Shown: one piece after another, positions 7,867-14,600 of the stretch
Numbering within the stretch: the stretch's first letter is position 1
Layout of the letters: every line of letters begins with the position of its first letter
Source: an uncultured Bacillota bacterium
GTDB lineage: Bacteria; Bacillota; Clostridia; Oscillospirales; Oscillospiraceae
Direction of reading: 5' to 3'
Assembly (NCBI GenBank): GCA_947073765.1
Contig: CAMTMZ010000016.1
Location: 1-51,885 of the forward strand
DNA length: 51,885 nt
Notes under the pieces: model-generated
What the model saw: the letters and a program-made list of their open reading frames with translations, nothing else
Databases searched by the model: none
Told to the model about the DNA's origin: nothing
Program-made: the position numbers and the translations under genes

Positions 7867-8276
7867 CCAAAACTGTGGTGGTGGCCGCGCTGGCCATGGC
7901 CGCAGGCACCGCCCTGGGTTTTCTGCTGTGCCATGTCATAGCGCCGCGCCTGTACCGTGCCCGCCGCCTCCAGAGGGACGACGGCGGGCACAAGGAAAAG
8001 GTGGGCGTCATGGACAAGGTGCTGATCCTGGAGGCTGTGACCCTGGTGGCCTATACCGTGGCGGACCTGGCCGTGTTCTGGCACACCGGCGGGGAGCCGT
8101 CCACGCTGACCGCCTGCGTGTTCGGCGTCTGCGGCCTGGAAAACGGCGTCATGGGCTGGATAAAGACCAACAAGGACAAGGCGGCAGAGGCCGCCAAAAC
8201 GGGCCGGAGCGGGTGCCAGGGCGCCCCGGCGGAACCGCCCACCGAGCGGGAGGAACCCCCGGACGTGGGCCTGTAA
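7863..8276 (+). CDS. Holin-like membrane protein
   Basis: ATG 7863 overlaps the previous stop. The product is 137 residues. It has a hydrophobic N-terminal segment (VVVAALAMAAGTALGFLLCHV), a charged linker (residues 29-48), then two further hydrophobic segments (VLILEAVTLVAYTVADLAVFW and LTACVFGVCGLENGVMGWI) and a charged Pro/Glu-rich tail. Size, topology and position directly before the endolysin make it a holin candidate, but four membrane proteins lie in this block and which one makes the lethal hole cannot be told. Confidence 0.5.
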   Translation: MTKTVVVAALAMAAGTALGFLLCHVIAPRLYRARRLQRDDGGHKEKVGVMDKVLILEAVTLVAYTVADLAVFWHTGGEPSTLTACVFGVCGLENGVMGWIKTNKDKAAEAAKTGRSGCQGAPAEPPTEREEPPDVGL

Positions 8277-8292
8277 AGGGAGGCAAACACAA

Positions 8293-9294
8293 ATGACAGA
8301 AAACCAACTGCGCCAGAAAGTGGTGGACATTATCAACGCATGGATCGGAGCCACAAAAGGCAGCGCCAAACACCTGGATCTTTTGGAGGTCTACAACAAT
8401 TACAGGCCCCTGGCGCGGGGCTATAAGGTCCAGGTGAATGACGCTTACTGTGCCACTACGGTCAGCGCGGCATATATCCGGGCCGGGATCGCGGAGTACA
8501 CCGGGACCGAGTGCGGCGTGGAAAAATACACGCTGGTGGCCAAAAAGCTGGGCATATGGGTGGAGAACGACGCCCACACGCCCAAGATCGGGGACGCCTG
8601 CGTGTATGACTGGCAGGACAACGGCGTGGGCGATTGCACCGGGGCCGGGGACCACATCGGGATCGTGTCCAAGGTTTCCGCCGGGTCCTTTGTGGTGACA
8701 GAGGGCAACATGACCGGCGGCAAGGTGGGCACCCGGACCATGGCCATAAATGGCCGCTACATACGCGGGTTTATTTGCCCGGACTTTGCGGCGATTGCCA
8801 AAAAGCTGGGCGGAACCACCACCGAAACCACGCCGCCCACCACGACGGCCCCCGGCGCAGTCCAGGGCACCGCCCACACCGTTGCGGCGGGTGATACCCT
8901 GGGAAAGATCGCGGCCCGCTACGGCACCACTGTGGACACCCTGGCGGCCATCAACGGGATCCAAAACAAGAACCTGATCCGGGTGGGCCAGGTGATCTAT
9001 TTGACAGAGGCGGCGGCAGCTGTGGGCAAGCTGGCCCGGCTGGGCGTGATCAATTCCCCGGACTACTGGAACACCGCCGCCGCGTCCGGCAAGGTCAAAT
9101 ATCTGGACCGCCTGCTGATCCAGGCGGCAGGGAAGATCAAAAAGGCCGGGACCCGCACCGCCACCCCGGAGGCCGGCGTGGCCGCCCTGGTGGCCGCTGG
9201 CGTGATTAACACGCCGGACTATTGGCTGGCCAACTATCGCACATTCCCTAGCCTGGACGCGCTGCTGTGCGCCCTGGGCGGGGCTGTGAAATAA
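8293..9294 (+). CDS. Endolysin: CHAP/NlpC-type peptidase with LysM domain
   Basis: A 333-residue lysin. Residues about 1-165 form a cysteine-peptidase domain of CHAP/NlpC type with Cys53 in NDAYCATTVSAAY and His121 in GDHIGIVSKV as the likely catalytic pair; such enzymes cut peptidoglycan peptide or amide bonds. A Thr/Pro linker (residues 175-190) leads to a LysM peptidoglycan-binding domain (about 194-239, HTVAAGDTLGKIAARYGTT). The C-terminal 90 residues hold two copies of a LGVINSPDYW / AGVINTPDYW motif, a small repeat found at the end of other clostridial phage lysins. It follows an AAAGGGAGG ribosome site and has no signal peptide, so export needs a holin. Confidence 0.88.
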   Translation: MTENQLRQKVVDIINAWIGATKGSAKHLDLLEVYNNYRPLARGYKVQVNDAYCATTVSAAYIRAGIAEYTGTECGVEKYTLVAKKLGIWVENDAHTPKIGDACVYDWQDNGVGDCTGAGDHIGIVSKVSAGSFVVTEGNMTGGKVGTRTMAINGRYIRGFICPDFAAIAKKLGGTTTETTPPTTTAPGAVQGTAHTVAAGDTLGKIAARYGTTVDTLAAINGIQNKNLIRVGQVIYLTEAAAAVGKLARLGVINSPDYWNTAAASGKVKYLDRLLIQAAGKIKKAGTRTATPEAGVAALVAAGVINTPDYWLANYRTFPSLDALLCALGGAVK

Positions 9295-9315
9295 AATCTT
9301 TTGGAGGACATGAAC

Positions 9316-9651
9316 ATGGAAACTATTATGCAGACCATTCCCGGCGCCCTTTCGGCCATCCTGCTGGCGGTGCTGATCCTTATGGTGATCACAAATATCA
9401 TTGTGCAGGTGGTCAAGAAATTGACATGGGACAAGGTGCCCACCAACCTGCTGGCCTTTGTCGTGGCCATGGCCGTGACCCTGCTGGTATTTTTCGCCGT
9501 GTGCCAGATCCGGGGTGTGCCCATTGTCTGGTATATGGTGGCCGCCGCCGTGGCCCTGGGCTTTTTCGTGGCCTTTGCCGCTATGTTCGGGTTTGATAAG
9601 TTCCGGCAAATGTTGGAGCAGATCACCCGCCTGGAGAACCGGAAAGAGTAA
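9316..9651 (+). CDS. Small phage membrane protein, holin-like
   Basis: I place the start at ATG 9316, which lies 8 bases after GGAGG; the ATG at 9310 is too close and the TTG at 9301 lies before the site. The product is 111 residues with three hydrophobic segments (TIPGALSAILLAVLILMVITNIIV, LLAFVVAMAVTLLVFFAVC, VWYMVAAAVALGFFVAFAAMF) and a charged C-terminal tail that could be a short coiled coil. This is the last gene of the rightward late operon and is followed by a strong terminator. Topology fits a class I holin. Confidence 0.55.
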   Translation: METIMQTIPGALSAILLAVLILMVITNIIVQVVKKLTWDKVPTNLLAFVVAMAVTLLVFFAVCQIRGVPIVWYMVAAAVALGFFVAFAAMFGFDKFRQMLEQITRLENRKE

Positions 9652-9655
9652 AGCG

Positions 9656-9682
9656 AGGCCCCCGGCATGGTGCCGGGGGCCT
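9656..9682 (+). terminator. Terminator at the end of the late operon
   Basis: A perfect 12-bp stem, AGGCCCCCGGCA (9656-9667) with TGCCGGGGGCCT (9671-9682), and a 3-base loop, followed by a short T/C run. It lies between the convergent late operon and the reverse-strand gene ending at 9689, so it may serve both. Confidence 0.8.
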
Positions 9683-9688
9683 TTCCTG

Positions 9689-9913
9689 TTAGTTCAGAAC
9701 GAAACGGCGGAGGTCCTGATCTTCGGCGGCGTCCTGGTCCAGCCAGGCGTCGAACCCGTCCGGGTTTCGCCGCTCTATTTCGTCCATCAACCACCCGCGC
9801 ACCGTGGGAACCTGGGGGCCGTTCAGTGCGGTGGTGAGTTCCCACAAATCAAGCAGTTTTGCAAGGCTGGACTTTTTGAGCGTTTCCAGCGCCATCATTT
9901 CCGGCTTATTCAT
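9689..9913 (-). CDS. Small conserved phage/plasmid protein
   Basis: A 74-residue acidic protein starting MNKPEMMALETLKK at 9913, behind GGGAGGAGGGG on the reverse strand. The core VRGWLMDEIERRNPDGFDAWLD is a pattern I associate with small proteins found in firmicute phages and plasmids, without known function. It is the last gene of a leftward cluster that runs opposite to the late operon. It may be lysogenically expressed cargo, since this cluster has its own operator-controlled promoters. Confidence 0.6.
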   Translation of the reverse strand: MNKPEMMALETLKKSSLAKLLDLWELTTALNGPQVPTVRGWLMDEIERRNPDGFDAWLDQDAAEDQDLRRFVLN

Positions 9914-10017
9914 TTCTGGCCCCTCCTCCCTTTGAGATACCGACGGACCGCCTGGATCCCGCACTTGACCGGAACAAACACGGCCACGAAAATGGCCAGG
10001 GAAATTAAAAATTTCAT
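9910..10017 (-). CDS. Tiny membrane protein
   Basis: A 35-codon frame (MKFLISLAIFVAVFVPVKCG..., basic tail RRYLKGRRGQK) with a strong AGGAGGGCG ribosome site ahead of it. Its stop overlaps the next start by four bases (ATGA), which argues for real, coupled translation. It has one hydrophobic segment (residues 3-18) and a positively charged C-terminus, so it probably sits in the membrane with the tail inside. Function unknown. Confidence 0.5.
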   Translation of the reverse strand: MKFLISLAIFVAVFVPVKCGIQAVRRYLKGRRGQK

Positions 10018-10063
10018 TCTTGCGCCCTCCTATTGACAAATAACCGTGGTTTGCTTTATAGTG

Positions 10064-10092
10064 GGGGTGCGGGGGTTGAGGCCCCGCACCCC
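10064..10092 (-). terminator. Stem-loop after small membrane gene
   Basis: GGGGTGCGGGG (10064-10074) pairs with CCCCGCACCCC (10082-10092), an 11-bp stem with a 7-base loop. It lies between two leftward genes and lacks a clear T run, so it could attenuate read-through rather than fully terminate. Confidence 0.45.
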
Positions 10093-10098
10093 TGGCCT

Positions 10099-10239
10099 TT
10101 ACCAGTCAAACAATTTCTGGATTGCTAAGACTATCAGGCCGGAGATTATGCCCGCCAGAATGTTGTCCGCCAGACTTTCCATTCTTTTGGGCTGCGCCGT
10201 GGGCTTGCGCCTACGGCGCTTTTTCTTGCCCTTTGCCAT
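10099..10239 (-). CDS. Small membrane protein with basic N-terminus
   Basis: A 46-codon frame starting at 10239 with a GGGGGTGG ribosome site. The first 20 residues are very basic (MAKGKKKRRRRKPTAQPKRM), followed by one membrane segment (NILAGIISGLIVLAIQKLFDW). It is the first gene downstream of the left operator-controlled promoter (10273-10301), about 34 bases from the -10. A basic cytoplasmic head plus one anchor is seen in small phage membrane proteins; no function can be assigned. Confidence 0.55.
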   Translation of the reverse strand: MAKGKKKRRRRKPTAQPKRMESLADNILAGIISGLIVLAIQKLFDW

Positions 10240-10258
10240 CTGTCCACCCCCTTTCCCT

Positions 10259-10328
10259 TGAACTGTCTACATTATACATCTAACGTTAGATTAAAACAAG
10301 TGGCAAAGTAAACAAATCTAACGTTAGA
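10259..10328. repeat. 70-bp direct repeat, copy 1 (regulatory)
   Basis: About 70 bases starting TTGAACTGTCTA and containing the first two operators are repeated at 11268-11338 with only a handful of differences. It looks like a duplicated regulatory cassette that places two separate small-gene transcripts under one repressor. Confidence 0.75.
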
Positions 10329-10352
10329 ATTTTATATAATCTGACGTTAGAT
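10273..10352 (-). promoter_or_regulatory. Leftward promoter with triple operator array (copy 1)
   Basis: On the reverse strand a TTGTTT -35 and a perfect TATAAT -10 are separated by 17 bases. The spacer contains operator 1, the palindrome ATCTAACGTTAGAT (10278-10291). Two more copies lie upstream of the promoter: 10316-10328 and 10339-10352 (one base changed). Centre spacings are about 38 and 23 bases. A repressor bound at operator 1 would block RNA polymerase directly. Confidence 0.75.
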
Positions 10353-10357
10353 ATAAA

Positions 10358-10381
10358 CCCCGGCCAGAGGACTGGCCGGGG
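10358..10381 (-). terminator. Terminator for reverse-strand gene pair
   Basis: CCCCGGCCAG (10358-10367) pairs with CTGGCCGGGG (10372-10381), a perfect 10-bp stem with a 4-base loop; reading leftward it is followed by TTTATAT. It ends the transcript of the genes at 10387-11139 just before the next operator-promoter region. Confidence 0.75.
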
Positions 10382-10386
10382 CGCGT

Positions 10387-10548
10387 TTATTCGATCCAGG
10401 TTTTCAGAATGTTGTAACCGTGGGAGGCAAAGCTGTCAATTCCGGCCTGCGCCTCCTCCATGCTTTCATAGTGGGAATAGATTACAACGTCCCACGCCCG
10501 CGCCCCGTCGGTGACTGTGGCCACGGCCTTATAATAACGCTTTTTCAT
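10387..10548 (-). CDS. Small conserved phage protein, unknown function
   Basis: A 53-residue frame (MKKRYYKAVATVTDGARAWD...ESMEEAQAGIDSF...) at 10548 with AAAGGAG upstream. The alternating strand-helix pattern suggests a compact alpha/beta mini-protein; SMEEAQAGIDSF is a predicted helix. It follows the 181-residue gene after 48 bases and shares its terminator. No family recognised. Confidence 0.55.
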   Translation of the reverse strand: MKKRYYKAVATVTDGARAWDVVIYSHYESMEEAQAGIDSFASHGYNILKTWIE

Positions 10549-10596
10549 GCTGTACCGCTCCTTTCTGCCGGGAAGTAGCCGCCCGGCTATGTGATT

Positions 10597-11139
10597 TTAG
10601 CGGGCAAAGAACACGCCCAGGCCGCTGCCGTTCCGGCTGCGCCACCCCTGGGGGTGGATCTCGGAAAGTTCGTGGAGGTCCTGGCGCCCGTCCTCCCACC
10701 TGATCACCGCCATGGTGGCGGCGGAGGTCCAGCGGGTGGCCTCCCTGTCAACAAACCCGATAATGACGCCGCCCACCTGGGGGAACATGGCCCCGCAGAC
10801 ACAGAGGACGGGCTGGCCAACCATGATCATGGCGGGCTGGGGCGCGGGCTGGAGGGCCTGGGGGATATAAGCGGCTACGGGGTCCGGGGTGGTGGGGGCC
10901 TCCTCCACGGGGGCCTCCACATATTCCCGACTGGCCCGGAACACGGGGGCCATGCTGTACCGTTCCGGGATGATAAATTCACCGTCGCCGTCGGTGTGGA
11001 TTTTCGCCCGGCGCTCTTTCCCGTCCCGCAGGAAAGTCACGGTTTTGGCCGTGCGCTTTGTGATCTCGATAACGAAAACACAGTTATGATCGCAGGCGCT
11101 GGTATCAAAGTATTTCTTGCCAATTTCAAAAGTATTCAT
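10597..11139 (-). CDS. Conserved phage/plasmid protein of unknown function
   Basis: A 181-residue protein. I use the ATG at 11139 (MNTFEIGKKYFDTSAC) since GGAGG sits 8 bases upstream; the ATG at 11154 overlaps that site. The N-terminal 75 residues (HNCVFVIEITKRTAKTVTFL...FIIPERYSMAPVF) look like a small beta-rich domain recurrent in clostridial phages and plasmids. A Pro/Ala linker (80-110) leads to a second part with CVCGAMFPQVGGVIIGF. It is first after the right copy of the operator-promoter, with a leader of about 140 bases. Confidence 0.6.
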   Translation of the reverse strand: MNTFEIGKKYFDTSACDHNCVFVIEITKRTAKTVTFLRDGKERRAKIHTDGDGEFIIPERYSMAPVFRASREYVEAPVEEAPTTPDPVAAYIPQALQPAPQPAMIMVGQPVLCVCGAMFPQVGGVIIGFVDREATRWTSAATMAVIRWEDGRQDLHELSEIHPQGWRSRNGSGLGVFFAR

Positions 11140-11267
11140 ATTCAAAACCTCCATAATTTAACGGGTGGTGTGTGGTGTGGTCCGTGTCGGTGCCCTTTCC
11201 GTGTTGGCCCGGTAGGTTGACCGTTGCCGTACTCTACGCCCCGGCAACCAGGCGGCTGTGTCTCTCT

Positions 11268-11338
11268 TGAACTGTCTATATTATACATCTAACGTTAGAT
11301 GAAAACAAGCGGCAAACTAAACAAATCTAACGTTAGAT
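11268..11338. repeat. 70-bp direct repeat, copy 2 (regulatory)
   Basis: Second copy of the repeat at 10259-10328. Differences fall mostly outside the operators: TTAAAACAAGTGG in copy 1 is TGAAAACAAGCGG here. Confidence 0.75.
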
Positions 11339-11362
11339 TTTTATTGAAATCTAACAATAGAT
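11282..11362 (-). promoter_or_regulatory. Leftward promoter with triple operator array (copy 2)
   Basis: This region repeats the arrangement at 10273-10352: reverse-strand TTGTTT, 17 bases and TATAAT, with ATCTAACGTTAGAT (11287-11300) inside the spacer, a second copy at 11325-11338 and a degenerate third at 11349-11362 (ATCTAACAATAGAT). The third operator also lies just upstream of the rightward promoter for the Arc-like gene, suggesting shared control. Confidence 0.75.
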
Positions 11363-11404
11363 AAAAATAAAAATGTGTGGTACAATAGCAGCGAGGTGAT
11401 AAAA

Positions 11405-11626
11405 ATGGGCAGACCCAAAAAAGAAAACGGAATGAGTGCCACGGACTACAAGCGGGAATTTAACGAAAAGACCTATGATCGGCTGGCTGGATATGTCAAG
11501 CGCGGAAAAAAGGATCGCTATAAAGCGGCGGCGGCGGCCATGGGGTGCAGCGTCAACAAATTTATGGAGCAGGCCATGGACAAGCTGGCGGCGGAGGTCC
11601 TGGGGGAAGAACTGCCGGAGGAGTAA
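11405..11626 (+). CDS. Arc-like (ribbon-helix-helix) putative repressor
   Basis: Start at ATG 11405 with GAGGTG upstream, product 73 residues: MGRPKKENGMSATDYK, then a predicted strand-helix-helix (YDRLAGYVKRGKKDRYKAAAAAMG, SVNKFMEQAMDKLAAEVL). The pattern of a basic N-terminal arm followed by a helix, GCSV turn and second helix matches Arc/MetJ-type ribbon-helix-helix repressors, which bind short palindromes in tandem. It sits directly beside the ATCTAACGTTAGAT array and is the best candidate to bind it and to control its own promoter (extended -10 TGGTACAAT at 11377-11385). This regulatory link is inference. Confidence 0.65.
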   Translation: MGRPKKENGMSATDYKREFNEKTYDRLAGYVKRGKKDRYKAAAAAMGCSVNKFMEQAMDKLAAEVLGEELPEE

Positions 11627-11630
11627 AAAG

Positions 11631-11660
11631 AGAGGGCCGGGACGCTTTCGGCCCTCCTCC
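11631..11660 (+). terminator. Stem-loop after Arc-like gene
   Basis: AGGGCCG and CGGCCCT pair around GGACGCTTT, shortly after the stop of the Arc-like gene. The downstream T-rich tract lies about 20 bases further on, so termination strength is uncertain. Confidence 0.5.
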
Positions 11661-11770
11661 ATAAGCTGAAACAACTATTTTTTTCAATGCTGAATATTTC
11701 AACGGGTTTGTGAAAATGCCCGTGGTAATATTAAGAAAAATATTGGTTATTTCGGCGGCTGGAGGAAACC

Positions 11771-12013
11771 ATGAGGGCATACACATTTCACGGAAAAAGA
11801 AATATTTGTGGTGATCGCATAAGGCTGGCCCGCCTGGCGAAACGCTTTTCACAGTCTGATTTATGCAGACAGTTACAACTAACGGGGATCCCCATGGAGC
11901 GGGACAGCATAAGCAGGATCGAGAGCGGCAGCAGGTATGTGGCAGATTATGAAGTTACCACAATAGCGGACATTTTGGACGTTTCCGTGTTGTGGCTGCT
12001 GGGGAGAGAGTGA
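11771..12013 (+). CDS. XRE-family phage repressor-like protein
   Basis: An 80-residue protein consisting almost only of a helix-turn-helix domain: RIRLARLAKRFSQSDLCRQLQLTGIPMERDSISRIESGSRYVADYEVTTIADILDVSVLWLLG. The SQSDLCRQL helix and DSISRIESG recognition helix are typical of the XRE/Cro family. A GGAGGAAACC site precedes the ATG at 11771. It has no C-terminal dimerisation or RecA-cleavage domain, so it is more Cro-like than CI-like. It is followed by a terminator stem (12014-12042) before the transposase. Confidence 0.75.
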   Translation: MRAYTFHGKRNICGDRIRLARLAKRFSQSDLCRQLQLTGIPMERDSISRIESGSRYVADYEVTTIADILDVSVLWLLGRE

Positions 12014-12044
12014 AACCGGCGTGGTATTGCACCGCGCCGGTTTT
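12014..12044 (+). terminator. Terminator between XRE gene and transposase
   Basis: AACCGGCG (12014-12021) pairs with CGCCGGTT (12035-12042) and runs into TTTT. It directly follows the XRE stop codon. Confidence 0.6.
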
Positions 12045-12066
12045 GTCATGTTATAAGGAGGCCGCT

Positions 12067-13113
12067 ATGAATTACAAGGGTTATCATCATATCCAATGGG
12101 AACAGCGTTTGAAAATTGAGGGGGCGCTGCGGACCGGAGCGAAACCGGCGGCGATTGCGCAAGAATTAGGAGTATGCAAGAAAACAATATACAATGAAAT
12201 TGCGCGGGGAATGTGCGTTCAACAAACCAGCGAATACGAATTTGTGGAAAGATACTGTGCGGACGTGGCAGAGCGGAAATACCAGGAGAATTTGAGGGCC
12301 AAAGGGCCGGACATTAAGCTGGGGAAAGATTTTGCTTTTGTGGAGTACATAGAGGACCAGATCATAAACAAAAAGAGATCCCCCGGTGCCGCCCTGGCGC
12401 AAATCAAAATAGACGGGAAAAAGTTTGATACAGAAATCTGCGAAACCACCCTTTACAACTGGATTTATCGCGGTGACATCTTTATGAACGTGACAGAGGA
12501 GGATCTGCTATATAAAGGGGATCACCGGAAACCGGAGGACCGGGACCGCCAGAAACGGGCCAGACCGGCAAAGGGGGACACCATCGAACAGCGCCCAGAG
12601 GAGATCAACAGCCGGGACACGTTTGGCAACTGGGAAATGGACAGCGTTATGGGGTGCAGGGGCAGCAAGGCGGCCCTGGTGGTCCTGACCGAGCGGCTGA
12701 CCCGCTACCCCCTTATTATCCGGGTGCCTGATCACACCATGGAAAGCGTGGTCCGGGCGCTGGACCGCATAGAGCGGCGCATGGGCGCAAAGTTCCGGGA
12801 AGTGTTCCAGTCAATCACGGTAGACAACGGCTGCGAGTTTCAGGACTGCCAGGGGATGGAACGATCCAAGAGGGCCAGGAAACCGCGCACGAAAATATAT
12901 TATTGCCATCCGTATTCCGCCTATGAACGAGGATCCAATGAGAACATGAACCGGATCATAAGGCGGTTTTTTCCAAAGGGGACCAACTTCGACGACATAA
13001 CGGCGGCGGAGGTGGCGCAGGTGGAGGAGTGGCTGGCCAACTACCCACGCCGGATCCTGGACTGGAAAACGCCGCAAATGCTTTTTGACGAATACATGAC
13101 CCTGGCGGCCTGA
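12067..13113 (+). CDS. IS30-family DDE transposase
   Basis: A 348-residue transposase starting at ATG 12067 behind AAGGAGG. The N-terminal helix-turn-helix is visible (GAKPAAIAQELGVCKKTIYNEIARG, residues 24-48). The catalytic triad is intact: Asp192 in WEMDSVMG, Asp253 in TVDNGCEF and Glu287 in YERGSNEN, with the DD(33)E spacing of IS30. It is not flanked by obvious inverted repeats within 150 bases; upstream the gene is joined to the phage regulator block and it is the last complete gene before the prophage edge. It could be an IS insertion or the phage's own transposase/integrase. Confidence 0.88.
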   Translation: MNYKGYHHIQWEQRLKIEGALRTGAKPAAIAQELGVCKKTIYNEIARGMCVQQTSEYEFVERYCADVAERKYQENLRAKGPDIKLGKDFAFVEYIEDQIINKKRSPGAALAQIKIDGKKFDTEICETTLYNWIYRGDIFMNVTEEDLLYKGDHRKPEDRDRQKRARPAKGDTIEQRPEEINSRDTFGNWEMDSVMGCRGSKAALVVLTERLTRYPLIIRVPDHTMESVVRALDRIERRMGAKFREVFQSITVDNGCEFQDCQGMERSKRARKPRTKIYYCHPYSAYERGSNENMNRIIRRFFPKGTNFDDITAAEVAQVEEWLANYPRRILDWKTPQMLFDEYMTLAA

Positions 13114-13216
13114 CCAGCTGAACACGGGGAAATGACCAGGCCGGACGCCTCCAGGGCCGCCGGTCTATTTGTTGCGCCATCCTTGCACCGTCTGGAGCAG
13201 CTGGAGGCGAAAAAGC

Positions 13217-13249
13217 GGGGGCACCGACAGCGCGGCGCCCCCTGTTTTT
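13217..13249 (+). terminator. Terminator after the IS30-type gene
   Basis: GGGGGCACC (13217-13225) pairs with GGCGCCCCC (13234-13242) with one mismatch, followed by TGTTTTT. The 103 bases between the transposase stop and this stem contain no convincing gene. Confidence 0.65.
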
Positions 13250-13283
13250 CGGGCTATTAAAAATTTTTTAGGACTTTTTGTAA

Positions 13284-13418
13284 TTTAGCCTTGACATTTG
13301 GCGTATTGAGAATGTGGCCACCCCTGCCGCCGACACCATAGCGTCGATCGTTATGAACAGGCAGAGTGCCATTTCCCTGCGAAACCTGCTCATCCAGACC
13401 CTGGGAGACGAACCGTAA
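13284..13418 (+). pseudogene. 3' end of a broken gene at the prophage boundary
   Basis: A frame opens just after a TAA near 13281 and runs without a start codon of its own to a TAA at 13416-13418: LDIWRIENVATPAADTIASI then VMNRQSAISLRNLLIQTLGD and EP. It has good codon bias and is followed immediately by a strong, natural terminator, as expected for the tail of a host gene whose 5' part was displaced. The AT-rich 13255-13285 segment just before it is the likeliest junction with the prophage. I do not recognise the protein. The in-frame ATG at 13353 would give only 21 residues, so an independent gene is unlikely. Confidence 0.5.
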
Positions 13419-13456
13419 AAGAATCTCGCAGCCTGTACAGGCTGCGAGATTCTTTT
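13417..13456. terminator. Bidirectional terminator
   Basis: A perfect 40-base palindrome (AAAAGAATCTCGCAGCCTG and its complement) with A and T runs at both ends. It separates the truncated gene from the convergent LCP gene, whose stop overlaps its right edge. Confidence 0.9.
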
Positions 13457-14600
13457 ATGTGTGGTAGCTCTCCGCTTTGGCGATATTCATATCCAGGAGG
13501 GTCAAATCCTGGTTGTAGGGGTTGATCAGCCTGTTTACGGTTTCCACGGTCTTTTCCTGATCCAGTTCATAGCAGTATTTATACCCCCGATACTTACCGA
13601 AACCGTTTCCCTCCAGCGTGGCGGTCTCCACGGCGGTGGAGGGGTCCAGTCCCATAGCCTGGGAGGCAAAATAAAGCATCTCGTCCATGGACAGGTCAGT
13701 GCTCACATTTTTGTTGAAAATCTCCACAAAGCCGTTGATTTTGGCAATGTTGTTCCACGCCAGCACCTTCTTAGCCAGGGCGATAAGGAGTTTCTGCTGA
13801 GTTTGGGTGCGGCCGGTGTCGGTATAGCCGCTGCCGTCGTTGTTCTTCCGGAAGCGGGCTACCTCCATGGCCTGCTGGCCGCCCAGCACCTGCCGGCCCT
13901 CCTTGTAGTGGATGTGGAGATCCTGACCGGGGGTGGGATCGTCGTAGTCCATGTCACAGGGAACATAGAAGTCTACGCCGCCCAGGTAGTCCACCAGGGT
14001 AATAAAGCCCTTGATATTTACCTTAACATAGAAGTCGATGGGGATGCCCAGCATGTGGGACACGTCCTCTACCCGCTGTTCTACCCCTCCTTTGCCGTAT
14101 ACCAGGTGGGGATTGCCGCTCTCCCGGGCTACCAAAGTGTCCCGGGGGATGGAGACTACCCCTATGGTTTGCTTCACCGTGTCGTAGCACATGACCATCA
14201 TGGTGTCGGTGCGATAGCCCTCAACATCAGTGGCGGCGAGGAAGATTGTGTACACGCCTTCCCGGCGGCTTAAGACGCGATCCGCCGGCTCAGAGGGAAT
14301 GCTGGACGCAGTCCCGCTGGAACTGGTGTTAAAATTGGGTCCAAGTGTCTGGGCCGGTCCGTTTTGGCTGGGCGGGATTTTCTGCTTTTGCTCCGGAGCC
14401 CTGATGGTCAGGGTAAAAGCAATATACACTGCCACAATGAGGGCGGAAAGAATGACCAGCGCCTTATAAAAGCCGGAGGCGACTGAGGCCGCGGTGCTCC
14501 GCCTGCGTTTTTGGGGACGGTGGCGCGGGGGATGCCGGGGCTCCATTCTGTGGGGCGGCGGATCATTCCGGTAGTCGGACCGCCGCCGGCGCATATTCAT
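13455..14600 (-). CDS. LytR-CpsA-Psr (LCP) family cell-wall glycopolymer transferase
   Basis: About 381 residues from ATG 14600, which follows GGAAGAGAG; the frame is open further upstream but without a ribosome site. Residues 1-50 are basic and cytoplasmic, followed by one membrane segment (ALVILSALIVAVYIAFTLTI) and a Pro/Ser-rich linker. The extracellular LCP domain follows: RTDTMMVMCYD, VSIPRDTLV, a YGKGGVE segment, FITLVDYLGGVDF, HYKEGRQVLGGQQAMEVARFRKNN. The conserved Arg and Asp residues that hold the polyprenyl phosphate are present. Such enzymes attach wall teichoic acid-like or capsular polymers to peptidoglycan. It is a single-gene unit between terminators. Confidence 0.88.
   Translation of the reverse strand: MNMRRRRSDYRNDPPPHRMEPRHPPRHRPQKRRRSTAASVASGFYKALVILSALIVAVYIAFTLTIRAPEQKQKIPPSQNGPAQTLGPNFNTSSSGTASSIPSEPADRVLSRREGVYTIFLAATDVEGYRTDTMMVMCYDTVKQTIGVVSIPRDTLVARESGNPHLVYGKGGVEQRVEDVSHMLGIPIDFYVKVNIKGFITLVDYLGGVDFYVPCDMDYDDPTPGQDLHIHYKEGRQVLGGQQAMEVARFRKNNDGSGYTDTGRTQTQQKLLIALAKKVLAWNNIAKINGFVEIFNKNVSTDLSMDEMLYFASQAMGLDPSTAVETATLEGNGFGKYRGYKYCYELDQEKTVETVNRLINPYNQDLTLLDMNIAKAESYHT

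Noticed and set aside
13132-13260. 42-codon frame after the IS30-type transposase
   Set aside because: Weak ribosome site, low-complexity basic product and its 3' part is the terminator stem.
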